Shown piece after piece: positions 20,923 through 29,825 of a stretch of DNA of 64,000 nt; within the stretch, counting starts at the first letter, position 1; each line of letters opens with the position of its first letter. Below the pieces are notes generated by a model. The model was given only the letters and a program-made list of their open reading frames with translations. It was not told the origin of the DNA and searched no databases. Both the position numbers and the translations under genes were made by a program. This DNA is from Streptomyces mirabilis (GTDB lineage: Bacteria; Actinomycetota; Actinomycetes; Streptomycetales; Streptomycetaceae): contig NZ_JBCJKP010000001.1 in the NCBI RefSeq assembly GCF_039503195.1, positions 2,790,001-2,854,000 on the forward strand, read 5' to 3'.

Positions 20923-21767
20923 GAGGCGGACGGCGAGGCGGTGGCCGCGGACGCGGGGTAGGGGCCGATCCACTTCTCGTAGAGCTTCTTGTACGTACCG
21001 TCGGCCTTGGCCTGCTTGATCGTCTTGTTGATCTCGGCGAGGAGCTTGGTGTTGCCCTTCTTGACCGTGAAGCCGTACTGCTCACCGGTGTTGAGGTTGT
21101 CGACCACCTTGAAGGCGTCGGCGTTCGCCTTGTCCTTCAGCCAGCCCTGGACGACCGGGTAGTCGATGATGACGGCCTGGACCTGGCCGGTGCGCAGACC
21201 GTTGAGGACCGCGTCGGAGGACTCGAAGGAGACCGAGTCGAAGCCCTGCTTCGCCGCGTACTCCTCGCCCGTGGTCTGCGCCTGGGCACCGAGCTTCTTG
21301 CCCTTGGCCTTCACGTCGGCGAGGGAGTTGACGCCGCTCTTCTTGTCGACCAGGACGGCCTGGGTGGCGTCGAAGTACGGGTCGGAGAAGTCGACGTTCT
21401 TCTTGCGCTCCGGGGTGATCGTCATGCCGGCCGCGGCGAGGTCGCACTGGCCGGAGTTGAGGAACGCGCCCGTCTTGAAGTTCTCGAAGGGCGTGTCGAC
21501 GATGGCCTGCTTCACGCCGAGGTCCCCCGCGACCAGGTCGATCAGCGCGACGTCGAAGCCCTGCACCTTGCCGTTGATCTCCGACTGGAACGGCGGATAC
21601 GGGAGGTGGGTGCAGGTCGTGACCTGGCCCGCCTTGACCAGGGGAACGCCCTTGGCACTGCTCTGGCCCCCTCCGCCGCCCGAGGAACAGCCGGCCACGA
21701 GCAGCAGCCCGGCCGTGGCGGTGGTGGCGGCCAGAATGCGCGTCCGGCGTCCGAGGACCGAGTTCAC
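20919..21767 (-). CDS. Polar amino acid ABC transporter, substrate-binding lipoprotein
   Basis: Secreted lipoprotein of 282 residues that delivers the amino acid to the permease. The N-terminus has a lipoprotein signal (TAGLLLVAGC, lipidated cysteine near residue 27) followed by a Ser/Gly spacer. The body is SBP family 3: LPYPPFQSEINGKVQGFDV, CDLAAAGMTITPERKKNVDFS and a C-terminal TYKKLYEKW. The GTG start at 21767 is preceded by a perfect AGGAGG six bases away. It leads the operon and is divergent from the class V aminotransferase, with a 236-base shared upstream region. Confidence 0.93.
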   Translation of the reverse strand: MNSVLGRRTRILAATTATAGLLLVAGCSSGGGGGQSSAKGVPLVKAGQVTTCTHLPYPPFQSEINGKVQGFDVALIDLVAGDLGVKQAIVDTPFENFKTGAFLNSGQCDLAAAGMTITPERKKNVDFSDPYFDATQAVLVDKKSGVNSLADVKAKGKKLGAQAQTTGEEYAAKQGFDSVSFESSDAVLNGLRTGQVQAVIIDYPVVQGWLKDKANADAFKVVDNLNTGEQYGFTVKKGNTKLLAEINKTIKQAKADGTYKKLYEKWIGPYPASAATASPSAS

Positions 21768-22003
21768 GGAGACCTCCTGTGGGGGGAATGGAGGATTCCG
21801 ATTATAAGGAAAGGTTTGGCTCACTCAAACCAATCCGATGGCTGTTGCGCCGTTCGGCCTCAGAAGTCATGCCTCGTGGGGCCGTCCGGCCGTACGACCT
21901 GGGGGTGCCCGCTCGTACGACCGAGGATCGCCGCGGGCGTGACAAGGACGCCGGATACGCTCGGGGCTGCGCATCGGAACCTGTGAGCGAAGAGAGCACC
22001 GCC

Positions 22004-23104
22004 GTGACCCATCCCTTCCTGGACCTCGCCCCGCTGAGCGCCGCACACTTCGCGGCGATCGAGGACCGCGTGGCGCGGCTGCTCTCCACCGAGCAGGACG
22101 TCGTGATCATGCAGGGCGAGGCGCTGCTGCCCCTGGAGGGTGCCCTTCGCGCCGCGGCCGGGCCCGGCACCACCGCGCTCAACGTGATCACCGGGCCGTA
22201 CGGGCAGACCTTCGGGGACTGGCTGCGGGACTGCGGCGCGACGGTGATCGACCTCGCGGTGCCGTTCCACACGGCGGTGACGACCGCACAGGTGCGTGAC
22301 GCCTTCGCCGAGCATCCGGAGATCGACTTCGTCTCGCTGGTGCACGCGGAGGCGGCGACGGGCAACACGAACCCCGTCGCGGAGATCGGCGAGGTCGTGC
22401 GTGCGCACGGCGCGCTGTTCTACCTCGACGCCGTCGCCTCGATCGGCGCGGAGCCGGTGCTGCCGGACGCGTGGGGAGTCGACCTGTGCGTGATCGGGGC
22501 ACAGAAGGCGATGGGCGGGCCGGCCGGGGTGTCGGCCGTGTCCGTGAGCGAGCGGGCGTGGGCGCGGATGGCCGCCAATCCCGGGGCGCCTCGTCGGTCC
22601 TACCTCTCCCTGCTGGACTGGAAGGAGCGGTGGGTCGACGGCGGGCGCAAGGCACTGCTGCACGCGCCGGCGCAGCTGGAGATGCTGGCGCTGGAGGCGT
22701 GTGTCGAGCGGATCGAGGCGGAGGGGCTCGACGCGGTGATGCGCCGCCATGCCCTGGCGGCGGCGGCCACGCGGGCGGGGGCGGTCGCTCTCGGTGGCGG
22801 GCTGGAGCCGTATGTGTACGAGGCGGGGGACGCGGCGCCGGTCGCCACGACGTTGCGGGCGCCGTCCGGGGTCGATGCGGGGGTGCTGGTCGCGAGGGCG
22901 TTGGCCGCGGATCCGGTGTTGCCGTTGGTCGCGGGTGGGGGTGCGCTGGCGAAGGAGATGATCCGGGTGAACCACTACGGCCCCGATGCGACGCCGGGAG
23001 TCGTGCACTCCTGCCTCGCGGCGCTGGGGGCGGCGCTGGCCGAGTCCGGCCTCACGATCGACCTGAAAGCGGCACGCCGCGCAACGACGAAGGCCTGGGC
23101 CTAG
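22004..23104 (+). CDS. Class V aminotransferase (alanine-glyoxylate / serine-pyruvate aminotransferase-like)
   Basis: PLP enzyme of 366 residues. It has the small-domain start VVIMQGEALLPLEGALRAA, the aspartate region LFYLDAVASIGAEPV, and the PLP-lysine motif LCVIGAQKAMGGPAGVS. The C-terminus (RVNHYGPDATPG) fits the alanine-glyoxylate group. The frame is open back to 21779, but that part is intergenic in character. GTG codons at 21983 (VSEEST) and 22004 (VTHPFLDL) are both plausible; I chose 22004, which has GAAGAGAG upstream. The gene is monocistronic and ends at a large palindromic repeat. Confidence 0.8.
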   Translation: MTHPFLDLAPLSAAHFAAIEDRVARLLSTEQDVVIMQGEALLPLEGALRAAAGPGTTALNVITGPYGQTFGDWLRDCGATVIDLAVPFHTAVTTAQVRDAFAEHPEIDFVSLVHAEAATGNTNPVAEIGEVVRAHGALFYLDAVASIGAEPVLPDAWGVDLCVIGAQKAMGGPAGVSAVSVSERAWARMAANPGAPRRSYLSLLDWKERWVDGGRKALLHAPAQLEMLALEACVERIEAEGLDAVMRRHALAAAATRAGAVALGGGLEPYVYEAGDAAPVATTLRAPSGVDAGVLVARALAADPVLPLVAGGGALAKEMIRVNHYGPDATPGVVHSCLAALGAALAESGLTIDLKAARRATTKAWA

Positions 23105-23111
23105 CCCCGAA

Positions 23112-23344
23112 CTGGGGCTCCACCCCGGACCCCGGGTGAGTGCATTGGCTGCGGGCGGGTGGGGGCCGGTCGCGCACCCCGCGCCCCTGGGGCGGGGCTG
23201 CGCCCCGCATCTCCCCGGCCCGCGCGATTCGCCTGGCTGAGGGCTGGGGCGCAGCCCCGCCCTCAGCGGAGCGGGGACGTGCGCGGCCAAGCCCCCACCC
23301 GCCCGCAGCCGAAGTACCCACCCGGGTCCGGGGCGGAGCCCTGG
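23112..23344. repeat. Large imperfect palindrome (interspersed GC-rich repeat)
   Basis: About 230 bases that fold back on themselves. The outer arms, gggctccaccccggac near 23114 and gtccggggcggagccc near 23325, are inverted copies with one mismatch. An inner pair, gctgcgggcgggtgggggc near 23149 and its exact complement near 23291-23309, is perfect over 19 bases. The centre has cggggctgcgccccg-type sub-palindromes. It lies between the aminotransferase gene and a broken DUF664 gene and probably also terminates the former. Confidence 0.85.
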
Positions 23345-23355
23345 CGTGTCCTCCC

Positions 23356-23634
23356 GTGGCGGAGGGGGCCGCGTCCGCCGCGCCGTCGAAGCTCACGCTG
23401 CTGGGCCTCGTCCAGCACCTCGCCGAGGTCGAACGGAACGGGTTCCAGCGGGTGTCCGGCGATTCCGGGCTCCCTCCCGTGTACGCGGAGGAGACCGGGT
23501 ACGCACTCATCCCGGAACGCGGGCTCGAGGTCGGTCCGCGCTGGGTCTACGTGCACATGATCGAGGAATACGCACGTCACAACGGCCACGCGGACATCGT
23601 GCGCAAGGGAATCGACGGGCTTACCGTGGCTTAA
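23356..23634 (+). pseudogene. Broken DUF664 / DinB-superfamily gene
   Basis: The last ~90 codons of an open frame resemble two separated parts of a DUF664 (DinB-like, mycothiol-dependent) protein. [23 protein letters not shown] is the first-helix region, and [20 protein letters not shown] is the C-terminal helix with the metal-binding HxxxH pattern. Intact members are about 170 residues; here the N-terminus is missing and replaced by the palindromic repeat, and the roughly 60 residues that normally separate the two blocks are reduced to about 20. No start codon with a ribosome site was found. I infer an old deletion rather than a functional short gene. Confidence 0.72.
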
Positions 23635-23964
23635 TCATGCGCCAATTGACGAGGCGCTCACCACGCTTATTCTTGCATTAACTCGAAGAGTAGCTTCCCG
23701 TATTCTTCTGCCCGCTTTCCCGGACCCTAAACGCAAAGATTTCGCGAACGCCAACCGCCGTAATTCGGGCACGTCTCGTGGTGATTACGTGTCTGTGACG
23801 CACTCCACAGCGCGTCCGCTTCCTCCCCTATTTTCCGGGCAAACCGTCCCCTTACGCCACTCGCAGCACCCCGTTCTCGCGGGCGCGTGATAACACAACG
23901 GCGCGTCGTACGTAACCCCGGACGACGATGCAATTTGAGATTTCCCTCGGTAAATTCAACCCTC
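23635..23964. promoter_or_regulatory. Upstream region of ectABCD, relatively AT-rich, no gene seen
   Basis: This 330-base region is clearly less GC-rich than its surroundings (for example around 23636-23700 and 23731-23800) and holds no credible gene. It should carry the osmotically controlled ect promoter. A TAAATT hexamer at 23951-23956 fits an actinobacterial -10 element and lies nine bases before the ectA start, which would put transcription start at or near the ATG. No matching -35 element at normal spacing was identified. Confidence 0.5.
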
Positions 23965-24504
23965 ATGACCGCCGCACAAGCAGACCTGCAAGCGGAATTC
24001 CTGGAAATGCCGGAGGGCCTTCGGATCGACCGTCCGAAGGTGGCGGACGGAGCCGCGCTCTGGCATATCGCCAAGGACTCCGGAACCCTCGACCTGAACT
24101 CCTCGTACAGCTATCTGCTGTGGTGTCGTGACTTCGCCGGTACGTCGGCGGTGGCGCGCGACGCGGACGGCGTGCCCGTCGGCTTCGTCACCGGGTACGT
24201 CCGGCCCGAGCGTCCGGGCACCCTGCTCGTGTGGCAGGTGGCCGTCGACGCCGCCCACCGCGGACGCGGACTGGCCGCGGCCCTGCTCGACGGGCTGACC
24301 GCGCGGGTCGCGGAACAGCTGACGATCACCGCCGTCGAGACCACGATCACGCCCGGCAACACCGCCTCCGAGCGCCTTTTCACCTCGTACGCGCGACGCC
24401 ACGGCGCGCGCGTCGAGCACGAAGTGCTGTTCGAGGCCGGGCAGTTCCCGGACGGACCGCACGACCCCGAAGTGCTCTACCGGATCGGTCCGCTCCCCGG
24501 CTGA
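23965..24504 (+). CDS. ectA: L-2,4-diaminobutyric acid acetyltransferase EctA
   Basis: Acetylates 2,4-diaminobutyrate at the gamma amino group with acetyl-CoA, the second step of ectoine synthesis. The 179-residue GNAT protein has LDLNSSYSYLLWCRDFA near residue 42, the acetyl-CoA loop VDAAHRGRGLAAALLDGL and TITPGNTASERLFTSYAR, all diagnostic for EctA. The start MTAAQADL was chosen by family length; an upstream ATG at 23887 adds 26 unconserved residues. No Shine-Dalgarno sequence precedes the ATG, which may be leaderless. It heads the ectABCD operon. Confidence 0.94.
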   Translation: MTAAQADLQAEFLEMPEGLRIDRPKVADGAALWHIAKDSGTLDLNSSYSYLLWCRDFAGTSAVARDADGVPVGFVTGYVRPERPGTLLVWQVAVDAAHRGRGLAAALLDGLTARVAEQLTITAVETTITPGNTASERLFTSYARRHGARVEHEVLFEAGQFPDGPHDPEVLYRIGPLPG

Positions 24505-24590
24505 CCCCGGGCCGGCCCCGGCCGACCCGGACACCCCCTGGCTTTCCCCCTGACTCTCCCCCTCCCCCACGCACCGAGGAGCGATTCGCC

Positions 24591-25862
24591 GTGACCATCA
24601 TCCAGCCCGACCTGAGCGTCTTCGAGACCCTGGAGTCGGAGGTGCGCAGCTACTGCCGCAGCTGGCCCACCGTCTTCGACCGGGCTCGGGGCAGCCGGAT
24701 GTTCGACGAGGACGGGCACGAGTACCTCGACTTCTTCGCCGGTGCGGGGTCCCTCAACTACGGGCACAACAACCCCGTACTCAAACGGGCCCTCATCGAC
24801 TACCTGGAGCGCGACGGCGTCACCCACGGTCTCGACATGTCGACGACCGCCAAGCGCGCCTTCCTGGAGGCCTTCCAGAATCTCGTCCTACGGCCGCGCG
24901 ACCTGCCGTACAAGGTCATGTTCCCGGGGCCGACGGGCACCAACGCCGTCGAGTCCGCGCTGAAGCTGGCGCGGAAGGTGAAGGGGCGCGAGGCGATCGT
25001 GTCCTTCACCAACGCCTTCCACGGGATGTCGCTGGGCTCGCTGGCCGTGACCGGGAACGCCTTCAAGCGGGCCGGTGCCGGGATTCCGCTCGTGCACGGG
25101 ACCCCGATGCCGTTCGACAACTACTTCGACGGCCAGGTGCCGGACTTCCTCTGGTTCGAGCGGCTGCTCGAGGACCAGGGGTCGGGGCTCAACCAGCCCG
25201 CCGCGGTCATCGTCGAGACCGTACAGGGCGAGGGCGGCATCAACGTCGCCCGGCCCGAGTGGCTGCGCGCCCTCGCCGACCTGTGCCGGCGGCGCGACAT
25301 GCTGCTCATCGTCGACGACATCCAGATGGGCTGTGGGCGGACGGGAGCGTTCTTCTCCTTCGAGGAGGCGGGGATCGTGCCCGACATCGTGACCGTGTCC
25401 AAGTCCATCAGCGGGTACGGGCTGCCCATGTCGCTGTGCCTGTTCAAGCCCGAACTGGACGTCTGGGAGCCGGGCGAGCACAACGGCACGTTCCGCGGAA
25501 ACAACCCCGCGTTCGTCACCGCCGCCGCGGCCCTGGAGACCTACTGGTCCGACGGGTCCGCCATGGAGAAGCAGACCCGTGCCCGCGGCGAGCAGATCGA
25601 GCAGGCCCTGATCTCCGTCACCGAGGAGAACCTCGCCGACGTGAAGGAGTACCGGGGGCGCGGTCTCGTCTGGGGCCTCGAGTTCCACGAGAAGGAGCGT
25701 GCGGGGCGCGTCGCGCAGCGCGCCTTCGAACTCGGGCTGCTCATCGAGACCTCCGGCCCGGAGAGCGAGGTCGTGAAACTCCTCCCCGCGCTCACCATCA
25801 CCCCCGACGAGCTCGACGAGGGCCTGCGCACCCTCGCCCGCGCCGTACGCGAAACCGTCTGA
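24591..25862 (+). CDS. ectB: L-2,4-diaminobutyrate transaminase EctB
   Basis: PLP class III aminotransferase converting aspartate semialdehyde and glutamate to 2,4-diaminobutyrate, the first committed ectoine step. The 423-residue protein has [32 protein letters not shown] and the PLP-lysine segment [15 protein letters not shown] with Lys271. The GTG at 24591 follows a GAGGAG site; the frame upstream of it lies over the end of ectA and a C-rich gap. The 86-base gap after ectA contains runs such as cccctggctttccccc but no gene. Confidence 0.95.
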   Translation: MTIIQPDLSVFETLESEVRSYCRSWPTVFDRARGSRMFDEDGHEYLDFFAGAGSLNYGHNNPVLKRALIDYLERDGVTHGLDMSTTAKRAFLEAFQNLVLRPRDLPYKVMFPGPTGTNAVESALKLARKVKGREAIVSFTNAFHGMSLGSLAVTGNAFKRAGAGIPLVHGTPMPFDNYFDGQVPDFLWFERLLEDQGSGLNQPAAVIVETVQGEGGINVARPEWLRALADLCRRRDMLLIVDDIQMGCGRTGAFFSFEEAGIVPDIVTVSKSISGYGLPMSLCLFKPELDVWEPGEHNGTFRGNNPAFVTAAAALETYWSDGSAMEKQTRARGEQIEQALISVTEENLADVKEYRGRGLVWGLEFHEKERAGRVAQRAFELGLLIETSGPESEVVKLLPALTITPDELDEGLRTLARAVRETV

Positions 25863-25923
25863 CCGACGTCCACAGACGTCCGGCAGACATCTGACAGATC
25901 TGACAGAAAGGCACGGCACCACC

Positions 25924-26328
25924 GTGATAGTCCGTTCGTTCAAGGACATCGAGGGCACCGACCGGCATGTGAAGGCCGCGACGGGTACCTGGGAGAGCAA
26001 GCGCATCGTCCTCGCCAAGGAGAAGGTGGGCTTCTCCCTCCACGAGACGGTCCTGTACGCGGGTACGGAGACGTCGATGTGGTACGCGAACCACATCGAA
26101 GCCGTGCTCTGCGTGGCGGGCGAGGCCGAGCTGACCAACGACGAGACCGGTGAGACGCACTGGATCACGCCGGGCACGATGTACCTGCTCGACGGCCACG
26201 AGCGCCACACCATGCGCCCCAAGACCGACTTCCGGTGCGTCTGCGTCTTCAATCCGCCCGTCACGGGACGGGAGGACCACGACGAGAACGGCGTCTACCC
26301 GCTGCTCACCGAACCCGAGGAGGTCTGA
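25924..26328 (+). CDS. ectC: L-ectoine synthase EctC
   Basis: Cyclises N-gamma-acetyl-diaminobutyrate to ectoine. The 134-residue cupin has the family N-terminus [16 protein letters not shown], the metal/substrate region [18 protein letters not shown] and the C-terminal [19 protein letters not shown], all nearly invariant in EctC. The GTG start at 25924 follows GAAAGG. It is 61 bases after ectB and six bases before ectD, in the same operon. Confidence 0.96.
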   Translation: MIVRSFKDIEGTDRHVKAATGTWESKRIVLAKEKVGFSLHETVLYAGTETSMWYANHIEAVLCVAGEAELTNDETGETHWITPGTMYLLDGHERHTMRPKTDFRCVCVFNPPVTGREDHDENGVYPLLTEPEEV

Positions 26329-26334
26329 AGCCCC

Positions 26335-27246
26335 ATGACCACGACCACCACGACCAGCACGACCACCGTCACCGATCTCTACCCCAGCCGCGGCGCCACC
26401 GAGGTGTCCGTCCCCCGCCAGGACCCGGTCGTCTGGGGCACGCCAGGCACGCCGGGGCCGTTCTCCGTGCCCGACCTCCAGGCGTACGAGCGAGACGGCT
26501 TCCTCGCGATCGAGGAGCTGATCGGCGAGGACGACGTCGCCCTCTACCGGGCCGAGTTGGAGCGGCTGGTCAGCGATCCGGCGATCCGCGCCGACGAGCG
26601 CTCGATCGTCGAGCCCGCCACGCAGGAGATCAGGTCCGTCTTCGAGGTGCACCGGATCAGCGAGGTCTTCGCCGCGCTCGTACGCGACGACCGAGTCGTC
26701 GGGCGGGCCCGCCAGATCCTCGGCTCGGACGTCTACGTCCACCAGTCGCGGATCAACGTCAAGCCGGGCTTCGGGGCCAGCGGGTTCTACTGGCACTCGG
26801 ACTTCGAGACCTGGCACGCCGAGGACGGGCTGGCGAACATGCGGACCGTGTCCGTGTCGATCGCGCTGACCGAGAACCACGACACCAACGGCGGCCTCAT
26901 GATCATGCCGGGGTCGCACAAGACGTTCCTCGGCTGTGCGGGGGCCACCCCGCGGGACAACTACAAGAAGTCGCTCCAGATGCAGGACGCGGGCACCCCG
27001 TCCGACGAGGCGCTGACCCGCTTCGCCGGCCGGCACGGCATCAAGCTCTTCACGGGCCGGGCCGGTTCGGCGACCTGGTTCGACTGCAACTGCATGCACG
27101 GCTCCGGGGACAACATCACCCCGTTCCCGCGCAGCAACGTCTTCATCGTGTTCAACAGCGTGGAGAACGCGGCGGTGGAGCCGTTCGCGGCGCCGGTCCG
27201 CAGGCCCGAGTTCATCGGCGCCCGTGATTTCACGCCCGTGCAGTGA
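26335..27246 (+). CDS. ectD: Ectoine 5-hydroxylase EctD
   Basis: Fe(II)/2-oxoglutarate dioxygenase converting ectoine to 5-hydroxyectoine. The 303-residue protein carries the EctD signature FYWHSDFETWHAEDGL, with iron ligands His154 and Asp156, and the distal iron ligand His255 in MHGSGDN. The N-terminus begins with a low-complexity run of Thr codons (MTTTTTTSTTTVTD), unusual but followed by a normal EctD sequence. It starts six bases after ectC and is the last gene of the operon; the following gene is convergent. Confidence 0.96.
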   Translation: MTTTTTTSTTTVTDLYPSRGATEVSVPRQDPVVWGTPGTPGPFSVPDLQAYERDGFLAIEELIGEDDVALYRAELERLVSDPAIRADERSIVEPATQEIRSVFEVHRISEVFAALVRDDRVVGRARQILGSDVYVHQSRINVKPGFGASGFYWHSDFETWHAEDGLANMRTVSVSIALTENHDTNGGLMIMPGSHKTFLGCAGATPRDNYKKSLQMQDAGTPSDEALTRFAGRHGIKLFTGRAGSATWFDCNCMHGSGDNITPFPRSNVFIVFNSVENAAVEPFAAPVRRPEFIGARDFTPVQ

Positions 27247-27292
27247 CCGCACGCGTGACGTGGCCGCGAGCGTGAAGGAGCCCCCGCCGGGG

Positions 27293-28342
27293 TCAGCCGG
27301 ACAGGACGTCCAGCAGTCGGTCGACGTCGGCGGGGGTGTTGTACAGGTGGAAGGCCGCGCGCAGGTTGCCCGCCCGGTCGGACACCTCGACCCCGGCCTC
27401 GCTCAGCTCCTGCTGCCGCCGGCCGAGGCCGGGCACGGACACGATCGGCGAGCCGGGGGCGGAAACCGGCGTGTGGCCGAGCCCCTGGAGCCCGGCGCGG
27501 AAACGGTCGGCGAGGGCGAGGTCATGGGCGCGTACGTTCGCCACGCCCAGCTCCTCGAAGAGCTCCAACGAGTGCCGGGCGCCCGCGTACGAGAAGAGGC
27601 TGGGGCTCTCGTCGAACCGCCGCGCCGAGTGGGCGAGTTCCGCCACCGGGCCGTAGCAGCTGTCCCAGGGCGCCTCACCCGCGACCCAGCCGGCGAACAC
27701 CGGAGTGAGCCCGCCGAGGTCCTCCGGAACGACCAGGAAGGCCACGCCCCGAGGGCAGACGAGCCACTTGAAGGCGACCGAGGAGACGAAGTCGTACGCG
27801 TCTGCCTCCATCGGCAACCAGCCGGCGGCCTGGGAGACGTCGACGTACGTACGCGCCCCGTGCTCGCGCGCGGCCCGGGCGATGCCCGCCAGATCGGCGA
27901 TCCGCCCGTCCGCGGACTGCGCGGCGCTGACCGCGACGAGCGCGGTGCCCGGACGTACGGACTCGGCGATCCGCTCCAGCGGTACGGCGCGCAGCTTGAG
28001 GTCGCCACGGACGTGGAAGGGGTTCACGACGGAGCTGAAGTCGTCCTCCGCGGTGAGGACTTCGGCGCCCGGCGGCAGCGAGGCGGCGATCAGTCCGCTG
28101 TAGACGGCGACCGAGGCCCCGGCCGCCACCCGGCCCGCGGGGACCCCGGCCAGCCGGGCGAAGGCGGCGCGGGCGGCCTCCACGTCGTCGAACATGTCGG
28201 ACGGCCGTCCGTCGGCGACGGACGCGACGGCGACGCGCATGGCCTCGACCGTGCGCGCCGGAAGGAGTCCGCAGCTCGCGGTGTTCAGATAGGTGTTCTT
28301 CGGGGCGAACTCGGCTCGTACGAGGCTCTCGAAGGTCTCCAT
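27293..28342 (-). CDS. Class V aminotransferase, cysteine desulfurase-like
   Basis: PLP enzyme of 349 residues. It has NTYLNTASCGLLPA near the N-terminus, the aspartate segment RTYVDVSQAAGWLPM and the PLP-lysine motif SSVAFKWLVCPRG. The C-terminal SDRAGNLRAAFHLYNTPADVDRLL fits the isopenicillin-N epimerase / cysteine desulfurase superfamily. There is no typical catalytic cysteine loop of IscS or SufS, so cysteine desulfuration is doubtful and the substrate is unknown. The start METFESLV follows GGTCCCATG-type sequence; an in-frame ATG 36 bases upstream is less likely. It is convergent with ectD. Confidence 0.82.
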   Translation of the reverse strand: METFESLVRAEFAPKNTYLNTASCGLLPARTVEAMRVAVASVADGRPSDMFDDVEAARAAFARLAGVPAGRVAAGASVAVYSGLIAASLPPGAEVLTAEDDFSSVVNPFHVRGDLKLRAVPLERIAESVRPGTALVAVSAAQSADGRIADLAGIARAAREHGARTYVDVSQAAGWLPMEADAYDFVSSVAFKWLVCPRGVAFLVVPEDLGGLTPVFAGWVAGEAPWDSCYGPVAELAHSARRFDESPSLFSYAGARHSLELFEELGVANVRAHDLALADRFRAGLQGLGHTPVSAPGSPIVSVPGLGRRQQELSEAGVEVSDRAGNLRAAFHLYNTPADVDRLLDVLSG

Positions 28343-28458
28343 GGGACCACTGTGCGGCCCCGAGCACCTCTCGTCCATTACGGAGTTTTGCGTGGTTCCG
28401 GTAAGGACTGCTTATACGTCCGCCCCGACCTGCGCTTTCACCACCGTGCCGGACGGGC

Positions 28459-29178
28459 TTACGGCTGCGGTACGGCGCATCCGTCCGGACCGCAGGCCTC
28501 CGCGTCGGCGCCACCGTCCTGGATCAGCTTCAGCGGGGGGCGTTCGCCCCACGCCTGGGTCAGGGCCTGTGCGAAGACCTCGGCGGGCTGGGCGCCGGAG
28601 ACGCCGTACGTGCGGTCCAGGACGAAGAACGGCACGCCGTTCGCGCCGAGCTCGGCGGCCTCGCGCTCGTCGGCGCGCACCTCGTCGGCGTACGCCTTCG
28701 GGTCGGCCAGCACCTCGCGGGACGCGTCGGCGTCGAGCCCGGCGGCGACGGCCAGCTCGACGAGCCGCTCGTCGTCGTTGAAGACGGTCCGCTCCTCGGC
28801 GAAGTTCGCCTGGTACAGCAGGCCGATCAGTTCGTCCTGGCGGCCCCGCTCCTTGGCGAAGTGGAGGAGGCGGTGCATGTCGAAGGTGTTGCCGTGGTCG
28901 CGGTCCCGGGTGCGGTAGGCCAGGCCCTCGGCGGCGGCCTGCGCGCCCAGGTTCTCCTCGCCGGCCTGCGCCTGTGCCTCGCTCATGCCGTACTTCTTGG
29001 TCAGCATCTTGAGCACGGGCTGGATGTCGCCCTTGGCGCGACCGGGGTCCAGCTCGAAGGAGCGGTGCACGACCTCGACCTCGTCACGGTGCGGGAAGGC
29101 GTCCAGCGCCTTCTCGAAGCGGGCCTTGCCCACGTAGCACCAGGGACAGGCGATATCCGACCAGATCTCGACGCGCAT
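28459..29178 (-). CDS. DsbA-family (FrnE-like) thiol oxidoreductase
   Basis: A 239-residue thioredoxin-fold protein with active site ACPWCYVGKARF near residue 11 and the cis-proline region ANGVPFFVLDRTYGVSGAQPAEVF near residue 190, both typical of the cytoplasmic DsbA-like/FrnE group. There is no signal peptide, so it should act in the cytoplasm. The C-terminus has an extra cysteine pair in ACGPDGCAVPQP, also seen in actinobacterial relatives. MRVEIWSD at 29178 is chosen because it begins the first beta strand and follows a GGAGAGAG site. Confidence 0.88.
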   Translation of the reverse strand: MRVEIWSDIACPWCYVGKARFEKALDAFPHRDEVEVVHRSFELDPGRAKGDIQPVLKMLTKKYGMSEAQAQAGEENLGAQAAAEGLAYRTRDRDHGNTFDMHRLLHFAKERGRQDELIGLLYQANFAEERTVFNDDERLVELAVAAGLDADASREVLADPKAYADEVRADEREAAELGANGVPFFVLDRTYGVSGAQPAEVFAQALTQAWGERPPLKLIQDGGADAEACGPDGCAVPQP

Positions 29179-29211
29179 GTCTTCGGCTCTCTCCAGGTCG
29201 TACGAATACGG

Positions 29212-29224
29212 GCCCCTTCGGGGC
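29212..29224. terminator. Small GC hairpin after the acetyltransferase gene
   Basis: GCCCC TTC GGGGC forms a five-pair stem with a three-base loop. It lies between the end of the minus-strand acetyltransferase gene and the start of the DsbA-like gene. It may terminate the former or be part of the leader of the latter; no T-run follows, as is common in Streptomyces. Confidence 0.4.
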
Positions 29225-29254
29225 AGGAGTACGTGAACGTTCAAACGGCCGGTT

Positions 29255-29761
29255 TCATTCCCCGGTGACGGCGTAGCGCAGGTAGAGGTGGTGATCGCCT
29301 TCGGCGGGCGGGTTCTCCGGGTCCGGGACCCAGCCCTGGCGGGCGTAGAAGGCCTGGGCGCGGGCGTTGTCGACGTGCACGTCGAGGGTGGCGGTGTGCT
29401 TGCCGTCGGCCCGCCACTGTTCGAGACAGGCCGAGTGCAGTGCCCGGCCGATGCCCTGGCGCCAGCAGTCGGGATCGACGTGGAACTGGAAGAGCTTCAC
29501 GGTGTCGGCGGGCGCGTCGTCGGCCCTCCGGAAGGAGGCGATGCCCACCAGGTGTCCGTCACGCACCGCGCAGAGGACATGGGCCTCGGGGCGCTCGATG
29601 CTGCCCCGCCACGCGGCGACCCAGTCCACGTCGCCGAAGGGCAGGCCGTCCGGGTAGTACGTGGAGCGGGCGCGGGCGTGCAGCTCGGTGATGGCGGCGG
29701 CCTCGCTGGGCAGGGCGGTTCTGATGACGAGGGGGCCCGTGGTGCGGGGTGTGCTGATCAT
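29255..29761 (-). CDS. GNAT-family N-acetyltransferase
   Basis: A 168-residue acetyltransferase. The acetyl-CoA binding region is FHVDPDCWRQGIGRALHSACLEQW near residues 95-118, and the C-terminal strand is DVHVDNARAQAFYARQGWV. The acceptor substrate cannot be read from sequence. MISTPRTTG was taken as the start because the preceding codons (GTVAPLHH) are unlike the family and lie close to the neighbouring gene. It is likely co-transcribed with the DUF1349 gene upstream. Confidence 0.85.
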   Translation of the reverse strand: MISTPRTTGPLVIRTALPSEAAAITELHARARSTYYPDGLPFGDVDWVAAWRGSIERPEAHVLCAVRDGHLVGIASFRRADDAPADTVKLFQFHVDPDCWRQGIGRALHSACLEQWRADGKHTATLDVHVDNARAQAFYARQGWVPDPENPPAEGDHHLYLRYAVTGE

Positions 29762-29825
29762 GCAGCGGAGGACGTGGTGGAGGGGGGCCACGGTTCCCAC
29801 CCCGCGGCCGACCCCCCACGCACGG

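Noticed and set aside
21779..22003. Upstream extension of the class V aminotransferase frame
   Set aside because: It overlaps the divergent promoter region of the amino acid transporter, has lower GC and contains no conserved sequence.
23140..23355. N-terminal half of the open frame 23140-23634 as coding
   Set aside because: It is translated palindromic repeat DNA (Arg/Ala/Pro-rich); only the part after 23356 resembles a protein family.
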